Position numbers and translations under genes: made by a program
The notes under the pieces: model-generated
What the model saw: the letters and a program-made list of their open reading frames with translations, nothing else
What the model was told of the DNA's origin: nothing
Database searches by the model: none
From: Magnolia sinica
Lineage: Eukaryota > Streptophyta > Magnoliopsida > Magnoliales > Magnoliaceae
Length of the DNA: 64,000 nt
NCBI RefSeq assembly: GCF_029962835.1
Contig: NC_080578.1
Coordinates: 102,465,759-102,529,758 of the forward strand
Direction: 5' to 3'
In this document: positions 47,001 to 59,104 of the stretch, one piece after another
Position numbering within the stretch: position 1 is the stretch's first letter
Layout: every line of letters starts with the position of its first letter

Positions 47001-47589
47001 TTTCAAAAAAAAACTTTGCCTCCACCCTCGGCCAAGTTTGCGGGAGGGTAATGACTAGCATGATTCCGACTCATCAAAAGAATTTGAATTTCAAAACTCA
47101 TCAAAAGAATTTGAATTTCAAAACTCTTGTAAGGCTGCTGAAACGATAAGGATGGATGGAGAAATAAGGAAGTATAGCCTTACAAAATCCGCAAGGAGTT
47201 AATGAAGGATTCTGCACAGCTCACTCTGACTATCTAAAAATATCTTGTACTAATCTCTATCTAAAAATATCTTGTACTGACCTCCTATAAATAAGAACAG
47301 CTTATGGCTCTTGTACTTACGTTCACTTTCATCATTAATAAGAAAGTTTTTACACTTTAGCCTTTATTCTGTTTTTTCTTCTATTGACGGATGGCTTGCA
47401 CCTATGTGCCATCCCAGCACGTGTAACTTATACTTGAACTTTCTTATACATGCATATGCATTTAGCAAAGGCTCGTACCTATAATACCTGTTTTGCTCCA
47501 GCTTCATACTCTGTCTCCCGCTCTAGCTTGGCATTGAGCACTCTGAAACAGTCTTCTACATCAGCCCTGAGCTTTGTCTGGCTCCGTCT

Positions 47590-47925
47590 AGCCTGTTGAT
47601 TAGGTCACACGGACCTGGATGAAGGGAAACAAAAATATTTTCTTTGTACAAAATTTTTATGGTCCCAATAAGTTTTTAATGGTGTGCGTTCAATTGCCAT
47701 TGTTTTCTATGGTTTGGTCCACATGAGATTTCGATCTACCTTATTTTTTAAATCATGTATGCCTTGAAATGATTTGGAAAAATGGTTGGACTATTTCTGT
47801 GGTGTGGTCCACATGAGATTTAGATATGTCTCATTTTTCGGATCATGCCCTGAAATGATTTGTAAAAATGGATGGACAAAGCAGATAAAACAAATATATC
47901 ATTTTGGTGCCCACTAAGCGCGGTA
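47590..47925. repeat. family D copy
   Basis: GTTGATTAGGTCACACGGACCTGG, TGGTGTGGTCCACATGAGATTT (twice) and AAATGATTTG.AAAAATGG. A short internal duplication of the ATGAGATTT block is present. Confidence 0.6.
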
Positions 47926-48529
47926 TAATAGCTAGTCAATTTGCTCTATATCTTACCAAGTGTGCATCGAATCTGGCAATAAGTTTAAATAACATGTGAA
48001 AGCCGTTGTCGTTAGTGAATGACCAAACAATTGCAATTTATAACAGTCATTATTCGCCAACTCCATACACTGCATAATAAATCGGTTGACACTTTTCAAT
48101 AGTCAACTGACCGGGCTTGCCTGAAAACAATGCAAAATCCGATTGATAGTTCCTTGGCAACAGATGTTAACAGTCTATCCATTCGGGATACGGCTTGTGA
48201 TACCCCAGAATAGTGTTGCGGCCGAATACCTGACCAGCAACTTCTTAGAGAAGTTGTACTATTTGATTGCGATTCATTCGTTGAGGTTCGAAGACCGTTG
48301 ATGAATCATGGCTGAATTGGTTCAAATTATCTTGGAATAAAGGATTTCTAGGAAATTATTGAGGGTTAAACCCCCTGTAATCCCTAATTCTTATTTTTAG
48401 GTATAAAGTTTCTAACTTCTAGCTCCAATCGTTTAAGTTCCGTAGGCTTGCATGAAAACACGAGTGGATAAAAGACGCTCTGAACTTTCAACATGGTCTA
48501 TTTTCAGTTACAACTATATTGACATACTT
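47926..48529. other. no recognisable feature
   Basis: No gene-like frame, no transposon end identified. Confidence 0.45.
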
Positions 48530-48785
48530 TGTTGATAAAGTCACACAGACCTCGATGAAAGGAAAGCATATATATAAGCTTAATCCAAAACTTCTGCAAC
48601 CTCCAGGAAGGTTTCCCCCCTAGGTTCAATCTTCATTTTTTCACATGATGTGGCTCACCTGAGATTTGAATTTGCCTCATTTTTGGGCTCATGCGTTAAA
48701 ATAAGCTAACAAAATGGATGAACGGCATAGATAAAACACATACATCACGGTGGGGCTTACAAAGCTTTGACACTAGCTAGCGTAC
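48530..48785. repeat. family D copy (right half)
   Basis: GTTGATAAAGTCACACAGACC, AATCCAAAACTTCTGCAACC and ACACATACATCACGGTGGGGC. Only the right half is present. Confidence 0.6.
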
Positions 48786-49560
48786 TAGTGTTGGAGTTAC
48801 TAGCCAAACTGCGTCCCATCTAATCCACTCATCAGGTTAGCCCCACCAAGACTAAGGGACCCACCTGTATGCCTATTTTCTTGATTTAGATATGTCCAAA
48901 TGGTGCAGGACAATCTAATCAGATAATGATAATGCAGGACAACCGTTCAAACAAGTGGGACAAGATCAACCACAACGACGACCACCCATGCGACATAAAC
49001 TACAGTGAATGGTACTTAAGACACGTGGCTCATGCATTTTATGCAGTAGTCAGTCACCTAAGTAAGTTATACTGTATTTCTTTGATGTACTTATTTTATG
49101 TGAATTAATGTCTCTTTCCATCCATTAGAAAATTTTCTTCATTTCAAGGGAAAGACACCTAAATTAGCTCTGGAAAAAGTATTTTAGACACCACTTTTCA
49201 AAATAATTAAGCTTAATCAAACACATTTTTCTTGAATAGACTATATTATTCTTCTGGTGTTTACTTAAACCCTCTTAGGCCGTGTTTGAATACTAATGTA
49301 ATTAAGCAAAATAAAAAAACAAAAGACAAGATAATGGTCTTCGCTTGTTAATTAGTAGAGACTTGTGTAGCTGATTTCTGGTTATCTTACCTTTGTTAAC
49401 CTCACTACCTTGGATTATAGAAATAGTGACAACTCTGGCTATCATCAATTTCTTTTTCTTTTTTTCCTAAGATTTTCAAATTTTGAGGTTTTTCTTAGAA
49501 TATTATTAATAAAACACCAAAAATAAAATATTTAAAAATTTGTATTGTAAATTATACTTA
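48786..49560. repeat. carboxylesterase block tail plus R40, copy 2
   Basis: 48840-49090 (CCCCACCAAGACTAAGGGACCC, CAACCGTTCAAACAAGTGGGA, ACCACCCATGCGACATAAAC) matches 61500-61870 and 8940-9080. 49235-49560 (GAATAGACTATATTATTCTTC, GATTTTCAAATTTTGAGG) matches 61925-62280. So a block tail lies here just upstream of the intact gene. Confidence 0.65.
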
Positions 49561-50045
49561 TCATTCCACTACCTTCTCTAACCATGATCATGAGAGAAAA
49601 GGGATAGGTGGCTCAGGTGGGCCTCACCATTGTATTTATGTAAAATTCCCCCAACTACTAGGTGAGTCACTATAGGTCAAGTGCTCAAAGGCTTCATATA
49701 CATGCTTTAGTAATTGACTTGCAAGAGTTTCAACACAAGGTCATGGGCTCAGAGTACCCATTGTATTAAAATCCCACTGTGATATGAGTGGGTATGTGTG
49801 GAATGTGAGTGCATGCCTTAAAAATTAGGTCAAAAGCTCAGGTGTGAGTGCGTGTCTAAAAAATGTAACTTAATTATTTAGGGGTACCGAAAAGGTCTCT
49901 TAATGTAGATTACCCTAACATCTCAAAGTAGTAGGGTTGCAAAACCAGCACAAATTTCAACCCAAGATGTTGAACCCAAATTCAACCTGAAGACCTCCCT
50001 GCTCAACAAAACTCAGCCAAGTTGCATAAGAAAATTTCCAACTTC
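49561..50045. other. no gene; block flank begins
   Basis: Nothing coding. From about 49930 the CCCAA-rich text similar to 6850-7100 begins. Confidence 0.45.
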
Positions 50046-50231
50046 AAATAAACAGGCTGAAATTTGTTCAATCCAAGCCCACCTTAAATTCAATTTTGGC
50101 GTGTTTTCTAACCCAAACCAAACTTGAGAACCTTCACAAAATAAACAGGCTGAAATTTGTTCAATCCAAGCCCACCTTAAATTCAATTTTGGCGTGTTTT
50201 CTAACCCAAACCAAACTTGAGAACCTTCACA
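50046..50231. repeat. 93-bp tandem duplication
   Basis: AAATAAACAGGCTGAAATTTG...GAGAACCTTCAC at 50046 is repeated at 50139 almost without change, about 0.6 kb upstream of the carboxylesterase. Confidence 0.9.
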
Positions 50232-50816
50232 ACTTAACCCAAACTCAGGTTGGTTCAATCACTTTTGGGTTGATTTAAACCCAAGTCTAACCCTATGCTG
50301 AAGGGAGGTATTTACAATAATCCAAATGTAGGGGGAGGTATTACAATTATCCCAATTTTATGTCTAAATGTTCCAAATCAAGGGGTAGGTGCTTACAATT
50401 AGACCATATTGTTATTGTGGTGTGGCCAAATTTTCTAAATTGGAGAAAAGTTCCAAATATTCTAAATGTAGATATTTGACCAGCCTTTGAAAAAAAAAAA
50501 TTTCAGACCAAATTACCCTTGTCCTTGTATCAGTGGCAATGTAATTTTTGAGTAAATAAAAGATTAAGTCATAAAATTATCTTTATCCGTTATGTGGTCC
50601 ACAGGCTTTGGATTATACTAACATTTGAGCCCTAGCTCTAAAATTAAAATGACACGCATAAAGGATAGGTGGTATAGATCATACACTTACATGAATATGG
50701 ACCTACAATTAGAGTAATTTCCCACGCCACTTTCTTAGTATTAAACATGAACTTAATATCTTATTCACTCGTGATCTTCTTATCTATTTATTAACGAAAA
50801 ATATTCGAAGAGAGAG
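50232..50816. other. upstream region of carboxylesterase
   Basis: About 585 bp. It includes GGGAGGTATT words shared with 7455-7560 and a GA-rich leader (GAGAGAGATGAAGAGAGAGATG) starting near 50811. I see no clear TATA box at a sensible distance. Confidence 0.4.
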
Positions 50817-50891
50817 ATGAAGAGAGAGATGGGAGCGAGCTTGACGGAAAGATACTCCGAGAGAGAGACGGGAGATTCTAAGGAGATTTCA

Positions 50892-51989
50892 ATGGCGGAC
50901 GATCCGTACGTCTTCCTCGACATCGTTTTAAATCCAGACGGTTCACTCACACGGCCCACCTCCATCCCTCTCTCTCCTCCACAACCAAAGCCTCAGCAAC
51001 CTTACTACGTTCTCTCCAAAGACGTACCCCTTAATCCCTCCAACAACACCTCCATTCGGATATTGCGCCCCCATTTTTTGACATCAACGGCCCCTCTCCC
51101 TATCATAATCTACTTCCACGGTGGCGGTTTCATCTACTGCAACGCTGCATCTGCTCCTTACCACGTGGCATGCGAGCACATGTCCAGTCTCGTACCTGCT
51201 ATCGTCCTCTCGGTCGAGTACCGGCTCGCGCCCGAGCACCCTCTCCCCGCCGCGTACGATGATGCGATCGACGCCATCCGTTGGGTACGAGACCAGTCCA
51301 TTTCCGATCTCCACCGCGACACGTGGATGGCTCCCGATCTCGCCGATTTCTCTCGTTGTTTCCTCATGGGCACCAGCGCCGGCAGCAACATCGTGTACCA
51401 CGTGGCCATACGGGCGTTGGATCTGGACCCTCCGTTCAAGATTTCTGGGGTGATCATGAACCAGCCCTTCTTTGGTGGGGTCCAGAGGACGGAGTCGGAG
51501 CTGAGGATGGCCCAGGATCAGATCGTACCCCTCCATGTTACCGACCTGATGTGGCGCTTGGCCTTGCCGCGTGGGGCCGACAGGGACCACGAGTTCTGTA
51601 ACCCGATTACGCCCGGGTCCCACCACGATCGGGTCGGGTCGTTGCCGCCGTGCTTGGTGAAGGGCTACAGCGGGGACCCGCTCGTGGACCGTCAGCGCAC
51701 TTTCGTATGGATGCTGGAAGGACGTGGGGTCCACGTGGTGGGCCGATTCGATGAGGGTGGACTCCATGCCGTTGAGTTATTTGATTCGCAGAAGGCCCAG
51801 GACCTCTTTACGGACGTCAGGGATTTCATCTCCTCAGTCAGCAATGGCCGTGAGTCTACTTACATCCAACTGACCGTCAGAACAGTTGTCTGGTTCTATT
51901 GGCCTGCGTGCAGCTCTCCACATGTGCCAACCTGGCGCGTGTGTGAGACATCTGAAACGTTCATAACATGCGCCGGATGTTGCAGATGA
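50892..51989 (+). CDS. carboxylesterase (CXE, alpha/beta-hydrolase 3 family)
   Basis: A single-exon hydrolase of the plant carboxylesterase family, close in motif spacing to the CXE1-type enzymes that cleave ester bonds of small molecules; the substrate cannot be told. Numbering from the ATG at 50892: N-terminal YVFLDIVLNPDGSLTRP; oxyanion-hole HGGGF at residues 76-80; VEYRLAPEHPLPAAYDDA; nucleophile Ser162 in GTSAGSN; Asp in GDPLVDRQ near 262; His292 in GGLHAVEL. All catalytic elements are present. I prefer this ATG because family similarity starts here; an in-frame ATG at 50817 would add 25 GA-repeat-encoded residues. The usual family end is near FISSV; the last roughly 45 residues are unlike the family and match non-coding relics at 7.7-7.9 and 8.4 kb. 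A GTGAGT donor-like site lies there. The one apparently intact gene in the window. Confidence 0.88.
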   Translation: MADDPYVFLDIVLNPDGSLTRPTSIPLSPPQPKPQQPYYVLSKDVPLNPSNNTSIRILRPHFLTSTAPLPIIIYFHGGGFIYCNAASAPYHVACEHMSSLVPAIVLSVEYRLAPEHPLPAAYDDAIDAIRWVRDQSISDLHRDTWMAPDLADFSRCFLMGTSAGSNIVYHVAIRALDLDPPFKISGVIMNQPFFGGVQRTESELRMAQDQIVPLHVTDLMWRLALPRGADRDHEFCNPITPGSHHDRVGSLPPCLVKGYSGDPLVDRQRTFVWMLEGRGVHVVGRFDEGGLHAVELFDSQKAQDLFTDVRDFISSVSNGRESTYIQLTVRTVVWFYWPACSSPHVPTWRVCETSETFITCAGCCR

Positions 51990-52267
51990 TGGTTGGGCTA
52001 AAAATCAGGACGGTCTGCTCATAAGCGGGCCACTCCTGTCTGAGAATAATGGACAGTTTTACAAAGCTAGCTAACCGTCCATAATCAAAGCAGAGAATTT
52101 TGCAGATTAGTACCTCATTAATTTGGTATTTACATCTAATAAATAACCCATTAATTTAAATAATCATAGCGATAGCCACAGCCCCGAAAATCAGTCCTAT
52201 CCATGATTCATGTGGTCCACTACCACATGATTAGAAGCAGAGTATAGTGTAATGCTCGCCAACCCTT
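51990..52267. other. 3' flank of carboxylesterase
   Basis: Continues the similarity to 7780-7880 (GGGCCACTCCTGTCTGAGAAT, GACAGTTTTACAAAGCTAGC), then repeat-like text. No gene. Confidence 0.5.
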
Positions 52268-52640
52268 TTATGCAGGGTTATAAGTCGAGTCGAGGTGAGC
52301 CAGATTGGCTTGACTTGATCGTGCTCTCCTCGTGCTCGAGCTCAGCCTCAAGCTTACCAATGGAGCTTGGCTTGCTTGCCAAATCTTTCGAGCCAAGCTA
52401 ATGAATCGAGTCGCTCCTACTCTCAACTCGAATATATATATATAGCTGGGCTTGAGCTTGAGCTTCAAGCCGAGTAGCGTTTGAGTTGAGTCGAGTCAAA
52501 ATCCATTATGATCAAATTCGGCTTGTTTTCAAAGTGAGTTGGGTTACATGAAGCGTGGCTTGCCTCGGGTCATCATTCAAGCTGAGTCAACTCAAGCTAG
52601 ATCGAGTCAAGTCGAGTCAAGTAGCCCGACTTGTATCACA
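52268..52640. repeat. GTCGAG/GAGCTTG-rich repeat
   Basis: Alternating TCGAGTCGAG, GAGCTTGAGCTTG and AGTCAAGTCGAGTC words with a short (TA)n run near 52433. It resembles the hAT-type elements at 59-61 kb in composition; termini not resolved. Confidence 0.5.
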
Positions 52641-53093
52641 CTTGAAACATGGATAAGACTGATTTTTGTATCTTAGCCTGATTTTTATGGACAACGTGGA
52701 TTGCCCCCTCATGTATCTATTTATCTAAGCTGTTCATCCCTTTTCTCATATAATTTAATGCATGAACAAAAATTATTAGACTAATTCACACTCAAGCGGA
52801 CCACACCAAATAATAAGTTTGGTTACATTAAATGCACAAAGCATTAAATGCAAGAGTCATATGTAGTATAGTCCTTTTTAGTGATCGATCTACCTAATTT
52901 TTATATTCATGCCTTAAAATGATATGAGAAAAGTAATAGATGACATAGATAAACAAATACATCATGGGTCCACCCACTGAACTGCCCGTCTAGGGTAGAG
53001 ACAGACCGGGTAGGACTCCTATTTTTATATAATTTTCAAGGTGGGCCCGTAAAAATAAGGATGGGTGTTTCTATTCCGATTAATTTCTTTGGT
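52641..53093. repeat. family D fragments
   Basis: GTTCATCCCTTTTCTCATATAATTT, CAAGCGGACCACACC, CATGCCTTAAAATGATATGAG and AATACATCATGGGTCCACCC. The stretch ends at the solo LTR target site. Confidence 0.5.
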
Positions 53094-55204
53094 GTGACTG
53101 TAAGCCCCGTATCCTAGACCGTACCGTTCCATAGGCTTCCGCGGTCTTCCCGGTCGAATTCCGGCAACCTTCGACCCTTAATTGGTATTTGCGCGCGACC
53201 TGAATTCTCATGCCGTCAACCCAAGTCGACTCAACCCAGGGCTTGTACCTTAGCGACCGCGTCATCATCGCGGTTCCGACCGACCTCAGCGAACTCCGAT
53301 GCGATGCTCCGAGCGTGAGTTCAAACCTGTGCGAGAAAACGCCGCGCGTGCGAATCCCGAGAGAATCTCTACGAGGTGTCACATCAATCAATCAATCCCA
53401 TCAATCCCATCATGTCAAGTACACATCACCTTTCACCCTTTCCCAAGCAAACCCCTAAGTCAAAAAGTTTCTTACAAACCCATACCTCTCTTACAACTTT
53501 TGCCAAAAAAGTCAAAAATCTCTTACACCCCCATCCCTCTCTCCCATCCATCACTCCATCACCCATCATTCTCTCTCTCTCTCTCTCCCTTACAAGTCTC
53601 TCTCATTTTCAAACCCTCCCTTAAGCAAAAATCCATACGTATGAGACCCTCTCCCATTTCTCTCAAGCTTCATGTGTGGCCCACCTCCCCATCCTTAGAT
53701 CTCTCATCTCAACCATCCATTTTTCATCTTCCTCCATCAAAGAGGAGCACAAGGAGCTAAGGAAGCCAAAGGAGCAAGAAGATCAAGTGGTGGGTGCCTT
53801 GATAGGGTAGATTTTTATATTTTTAAGATGGGCCAAGTGAGGCCAACCGATCAATGGTTTGGATCTCACTTTGGACCTTAAAATGTGGCCGATGGCCCAC
53901 TTGGATCACCATGATCATTCCATGATGGGGCCATTCTCCATGGACCCCATCATGATGTTTGTTTTCTTGCATATCTAGGGTCATCTAGACCGTTTAATTT
54001 AGTGGAGATGGGATCTCCACCGTTGGATTTAATTTTAATGGGCCACATGTAATGGGACCCACTTGATGTATGATTTAGTGCAAGGGAGGGCCCATAGTGC
54101 CGGGGTCCCTCCATCACACGGTCCCACTCTCTATCTCTCTCCCTTTTTATTTTATTTCTTTTTATTTATTTTATTTTATTTTATTTTATTGTTATGATGA
54201 TGAGGTTGTGTGGCCCACTTGAATGGACCCCACCATGAGGTAGGTACCTTGTCCTAACCATTTAAAAGTGGGGCCCACTTTATATGTGTAGTACCCTGCC
54301 ATCCATCCCTTGGTGGCCCACCTAAGCAGGCCCACCTCCTAGCTATATGGAAAGTCTAGCGTCCAGGGACGCTGGACGTTGCTGGAAAGAAAACACAAAT
54401 ATCAGCTTTTTCCCAAGCCTTGGGGTGGTCCACTCATATAAGCCCCACCTTGATGCATGTTTTCAATCCATACCATCCATTCCCTTCCCAACTACCTTTT
54501 AGGCGTTGAGCCGAAATATGGGACTAATCAGGCCTTCGGGCGGGCCATACCGTAGCAAATGGTGGTCTTTACCATTAAAACCTTCTCTATTGCTTTTATG
54601 CGCCGAAACAGGTCCAATATTGGGCTTGTTTAGCTTGTCTAGGGCCATAGAAGGCCATTGGATGGAGTGGATGGCTTGGATATGGACCCCACCAGTAAAA
54701 TCCTCAGGAAAATAGAAATAAAAAAATAATAATAATAAATACCGAACACAGCAGCTGCTGCTGCTGTGTCAGAGCCGCAGCAGGCGCTGCCTGCGCTCAG
54801 CGGGCGGGCGGACTGGCCGACGTACAGCCCAGCACGGCTGTAGCCGTGGGCCCCACCTTGATGTTTATTTGTCATCTAATCCATTCAAACGGTGGGCCCT
54901 AAGGTCAGTGGACCACCCTCCAGGCCCACACCGTAGGAAACAGTGGGATTAGACTTCTACCTTTGAAATCCTTTTGGGGTCCACAGAAGTTTTGGATCAG
55001 GGTGAGATTTGTTTTCACCCTTCAACTGGGCCCATGTGACCTTATCAGCGGGTTGGATGGCATCTAAACATTATGGTGGGCCCCACATGGAGCCCACAGT
55101 GATGCATGTGTTTTAAAGCCACCGTCCAGCCGGACGGTGGAGCCCACTGTGCAGGGACGGTGGGTGTGTTCATTTGCGTGCGTGTGGGGGTGTGTACATG
55201 TGTG

Positions 55205-55322
<118 letters not shown>

Positions 55323-55394
55323 CACACTGTCCAGATTGTGTTGGACGGTGCTGATATATTGTATACTATATTATATATATTTTTATTGGCGTCG

Positions 55395-55835
55395 GAGGCC
55401 CATTTCATAACTTGTGGCCCATGGTGGAGGCCCACTTTGATTTATATATAAGGCCCATGGGTCGAGGCCATTTAATGCATTAGAGGCCCATGAGTCGAGG
55501 CCCATTAAAATGTATTGGGGCCTATGGGTCGAGGCCCATTTGATGCACATATGGGGCCCAATTGGCGAGGCCCATTTGATACATTATAGGCCCATGTGAG
55601 TAGGCTCATTTGATGCGCGTATGGGGCCCAATTGGCGAGGCCCATTTGATACATATAAGGCCCATGTGAGCAGGCCCATTTGATGCACTCTAAGGCCCAC
55701 GGGTTATAGCCCATTGCAATGAACATAAGGCCCATTGGTGCGGCCCATGGATGTGGCCCACTTAATGAATATAAGGCCCATGTGATTTGGCCCATTTGAT
55801 GTATTTAAGGCCCAATGGGATATACCTAAGGTCCA
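55395..55835. repeat. AGGCCCAT minisatellite
   Basis: AGGCCCAT or a one-base variant recurs every 20-40 bases with GTCGAGGCCC and TTTGATGCA spacers. Inside it a unit of about 79 bases beginning TATGGGGCCCAATTGGCGAG is duplicated (near 55550 and 55620). Part of the solo LTR. Confidence 0.85.
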
Positions 55836-57275
55836 TTGCAATGTGTAATCCCAACGTGATTTATGTAATGATGTTTACGTCGGGCTATGCCTTGGGAGCA
55901 ATGGTGGTTTGACGTCCACATTGCAAGTATAGTGTGGTTAAATGTCCGCATTATGACTTTCCCTAAGGCCCATTATTAGGCCCATACATGTAATGTGTAG
56001 GCCGTCTAGGCCCATCTTCATTATGAATATCATATATTCCATATAACATGTTTAATCCCATGGTTCTTGATCATATGCATCATACGTATGCTTGATATGA
56101 GAATTGACTGATCATAGCATATGCCTTCGGGCAGATGGTTTAGGGGCTCCCGTACAGGGGGTGTTGCCCTACATGAGCGCACGATACGCGTAGGATTGCT
56201 GCATGACTGGATAGTGTGATTCATGCATTCGCATTGTGTGATATGGTTACTGTACGCCCTAGCGACATCAGGGCCGTAGCCTCCACAGACGTATCGTGGT
56301 TGGCAGGATTGGATACCGAAAATACTGTTCTACATGGGGTGCGATAGATATCCCTGGGTGAAAGTCCCTAAACCCTTATGGTACCAGGAGGTTGCTCCAA
56401 CGCCTAGACCGAGTGGGTGCATGAGCGCCGGTGCCGATTACCAGACGGTTGCGCTTTCCACTGTGTCGTGGTCGGTTGGAAGGGGGTGCGGCCTTACCCG
56501 CCCGAGAGTAGGGGGCAATGCTAGGCTGAGTCTGACCAGCTCGAGGAATGGGTCCGCTATTGACGAGCCGAGCCCGATATTGGCAGGCGGATAGTGAGGT
56601 CTTTTCCACTCACCTTATTGCGCGCGATGGGGCGGCAATCTGGCTTGGAGTGTACTAGACCCCGGTGATATTCCAGATTTGAGCCGTATTGACATGTGGA
56701 CTTAGATGAGGATTTGTATGCTTGACTTGCATTTCGCATTGCATGGCCTTGGTATGGCCGACATCATTCTTTGCACCGCATGGCCTTGGTACGGCTAATG
56801 GGATTCTTAGCATTCATCAGCATGTTCCGCATTACTCTGATACTGCATAGCTACATTACCACCTTGAGCATACACTTTCACCACCCTCTAAGCTTTCTAT
56901 AAGCTTATGCACGACCGTTGCGTGCAGGTGACGTTGGTTCGCAGCAGCGCTGAGGCTTGGGCGCGTAGCTGATCTTCTTTTGGAGCTTTTGGTCTATCTT
57001 CATTGTATTTCCCTTATGCTCATTGTACTTGTAAAGTTTTTTATTATAGTGGAAATGTGATGGAGTTTTTGGTTGTTGTTTGTGGGTTATGCCTTTGGTT
57101 ATGCTTATTACGAATCAAACTGATGTACAAAATCCTCCTTGTAGCATCCCAGGATCGGAACCTGGCGAATGGGCGCTGGAAGTCGAGAATGGGGTTCTAC
57201 GGAGGCTGTCAGCGCCGGATTCGGCGATCGGGAATTTTGTGAGCCCGGTTTCCGAGTTTGGGGCGTGACAGTGAC

Positions 57276-58135
57276 CCAACTGTTTTCTTTGGTGCAGCCT
57301 AAATAACTTTTTTAATCCTCTTCCCAACATAGGATTAGACAGCTAATGGTTAGATTGAATTTCACCTATATGTTAAAAAAATTAACTGGAGGAGACTTCT
57401 AACTTTATTTAGTTTTACACACACCACCCATGCATGCCATGGTGGGATTTCACCACCTATGAGTCTCGAACCCAAGACCTCATGTTGAAACTCCTTAGAG
57501 TCTACCACTGAGGTGAGGATTCAAACCTAGAGGAGATCTCTAACTTGTAGCTGCTAAAAAGAGTTCTAAAGATCTATCCATAAGGTACCTTCCAACCTAT
57601 CATATGGTTGCAACATCCACTCAGTCTATTAGGGCTGAATCATCACGATGATTTCTTCGTGCAAAAACCAATCACATCTGTTTAGAGCACACGTGTATTT
57701 TTTTATTTATCAATGGTAAAAAAAACCAATCACATCTGTTTAGAGCACACGTGTATTTTTTTCATTTATCAATGGTAAAATTTGTTTTACTAGCCATGAG
57801 AAATCCACCCTTGATTTTTATAGAGATTAGGGTCAAACGATCATAAGAAATCCACTGCAACCATTAGATTTCAAACCAAAGTTTATGCTTAGGGTTTTTT
57901 TTTAAAATCAAATGTATTCTTGATTCATGATTCAGGTGAGCTACACCATGGAAAATGGTGTGGAGGGTGAGTATTGCCTGGTACACCTTTTCCAATGTGT
58001 GGCCCAGATAAATGGGGATGCAATTGATTTTTGGACCCTAAGCCTAACATGAGATGACAAAAGTGGCGTTCCGAGTGGATTTCGTATAAACATCACCCAA
58101 GCTGCCCACCCATTGCTTGTGCGACCCAACTAGAC
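57276..58135. repeat. non-coding, with 58-bp tandem duplication
   Basis: No gene. AAAAACCAATCACATCTG...ATTTATCAATGGT at about 57663 is repeated at 57721 nearly exactly. Confidence 0.8.
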
Positions 58136-58425
58136 TTAGGCCGTGTTTGTTAATGCTGAATTTTTGCACTTAAAGCGAAATGAGGAAAATTTTCCGTGTT
58201 TAGTAGTGTTTGTTAATGCGTTGTTAACAAGGAAGACGGAAAGTGCTAAGTGGTTTTTCACTGAATTCTTTCCGTGATAAGAGTCTGGCTTAATGGTGAA
58301 CGCGGAATATGCTCCGTGATTTTTCATTAAACAAAAATTTTTGCTTCCAAAAGTACCCCTTTTCAAGTTACTACGGAAATTTTTTCTTTTTAATTGTTTG
58401 CGCAAAACAAAATCAACCTTTAACC
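58136..58425. mobile_element. possible miniature element, one end visible
   Basis: GGCCGTGTTTGTTAATGCTG resembles hAT-type miniature element ends, with an internal direct repeat of GTGTTTGTTAATGC near 58143 and 58206. I could not find the matching inverse end. A related GGCCGTGTTTGAATAC word is at 49278. Confidence 0.35.
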
Positions 58426-58935
58426 TATGAAACTTCTTTATGCTTCACCATAATTTATGTGATCCACACCGTCCATCAACTTTTTCAGATAATTTAAGGT
58501 TTGATCCAATAAAAGAAGCAGGTCCAATGATTAATTGGACCATAAGGTGGGGATTGAACGTCCACCGTTAAAAACTTCTTGAGAGCTAGAGAAGTTTCAA
58601 ATCAAGCTAATATTTGTGTTTTCACTTCATCCACGTCTACATGACCTAATGAATATGTTGGATGGTAAAAAAAACATCATACTGGCCCATGTAACTTTGA
58701 TCTCTTTGAACCATTCATACAATGGACGTGGATTGCGTACTACCCCCGCCCATCCCTAGCTCCGAACGGGCAGTTTTGTGGGCAGGCCCACCGTGATGTA
58801 TCTGTACATCCAAACCCTCTATCCCTTTTCTCATATTATAGTAGGATGATAATTATTTAAATTAAATAATTAATGGAGTAATTTATTTAAAAAAATTGAA
58901 AAAGGCAACATGATGTAAATACTAAATTAATGAGG
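58426..58935. repeat. family D copy
   Basis: TTTATGTGATCCACACCGTCCATC, ACCGTTAAAAACTTCTTGAG, GAATATGTTGGATGG, then CAGGCCCACCGTGATGTATC and further non-coding text. Confidence 0.55.
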
Positions 58936-59104
58936 TAGTAATTTGTAAAATTCCCTTCAATGTAAAGATGTTCCACCTCGTGAGTGGACCAGCCTTATTT
59001 CTGTGGCAGATCATCCGCATGATGGTCCCAACTTATTCAAGGGCTAAGATGTTGTGTGAACCGAGAATATCTGCACTTGTAGTTCCAGGCTCACTCACAT
59101 GTAG
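58936..59104. repeat. carboxylesterase-block flank
   Basis: TGTTCCACCTCGTGAGTGGACC, CAGATCATCCGCATGATGG, CCCAACTTATTCAAGGGCTAAG and GAATATCTGCAC match 8065-8320 in the same order. The block then continues across the next element at about 59665. Confidence 0.65.

Larger units (their letters stand above)
42160..47386 (+). mobile_element. Ty1/Copia retrotransposon, second copy
   Basis: Same family as 24820-30317 but in normal architecture: 5' LTR 42160-42466, primer-binding site TGGTATCAAAGC at 42467-42478, gag-pol, polypurine tract GCGGGAGGG, 3' LTR 47049 to about 47382. Likely target duplicates ATGGA/ACGGA (42155-42159, 47387-47391) differ at one base. The 3' LTR carries a roughly 30-bp internal duplication (TCAAAAGAATTTGAATTTCA) absent from the 5' LTR. 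Many stops in gag and pol. Confidence 0.88.
41583..47585. repeat. tandem duplicate unit B, with Copia insertion
   Basis: The second unit of the duplication, interrupted between 42159 and 47387 by a Copia element. It resumes with GGATGGCTTGCACCTATGTGCC and ends TGAGCTTTGTCTGGCTC. Where unit A carries the LINE, unit B has the uninterrupted text CTCTGTCTCCCGCTC. Confidence 0.82.

Noticed and set aside
51084-51767. 227-codon open frame antisense to the carboxylesterase
   Set aside because: Lies wholly within the clear sense gene in GC-rich DNA; rich in His/Arg/Gly as expected for an antisense frame.
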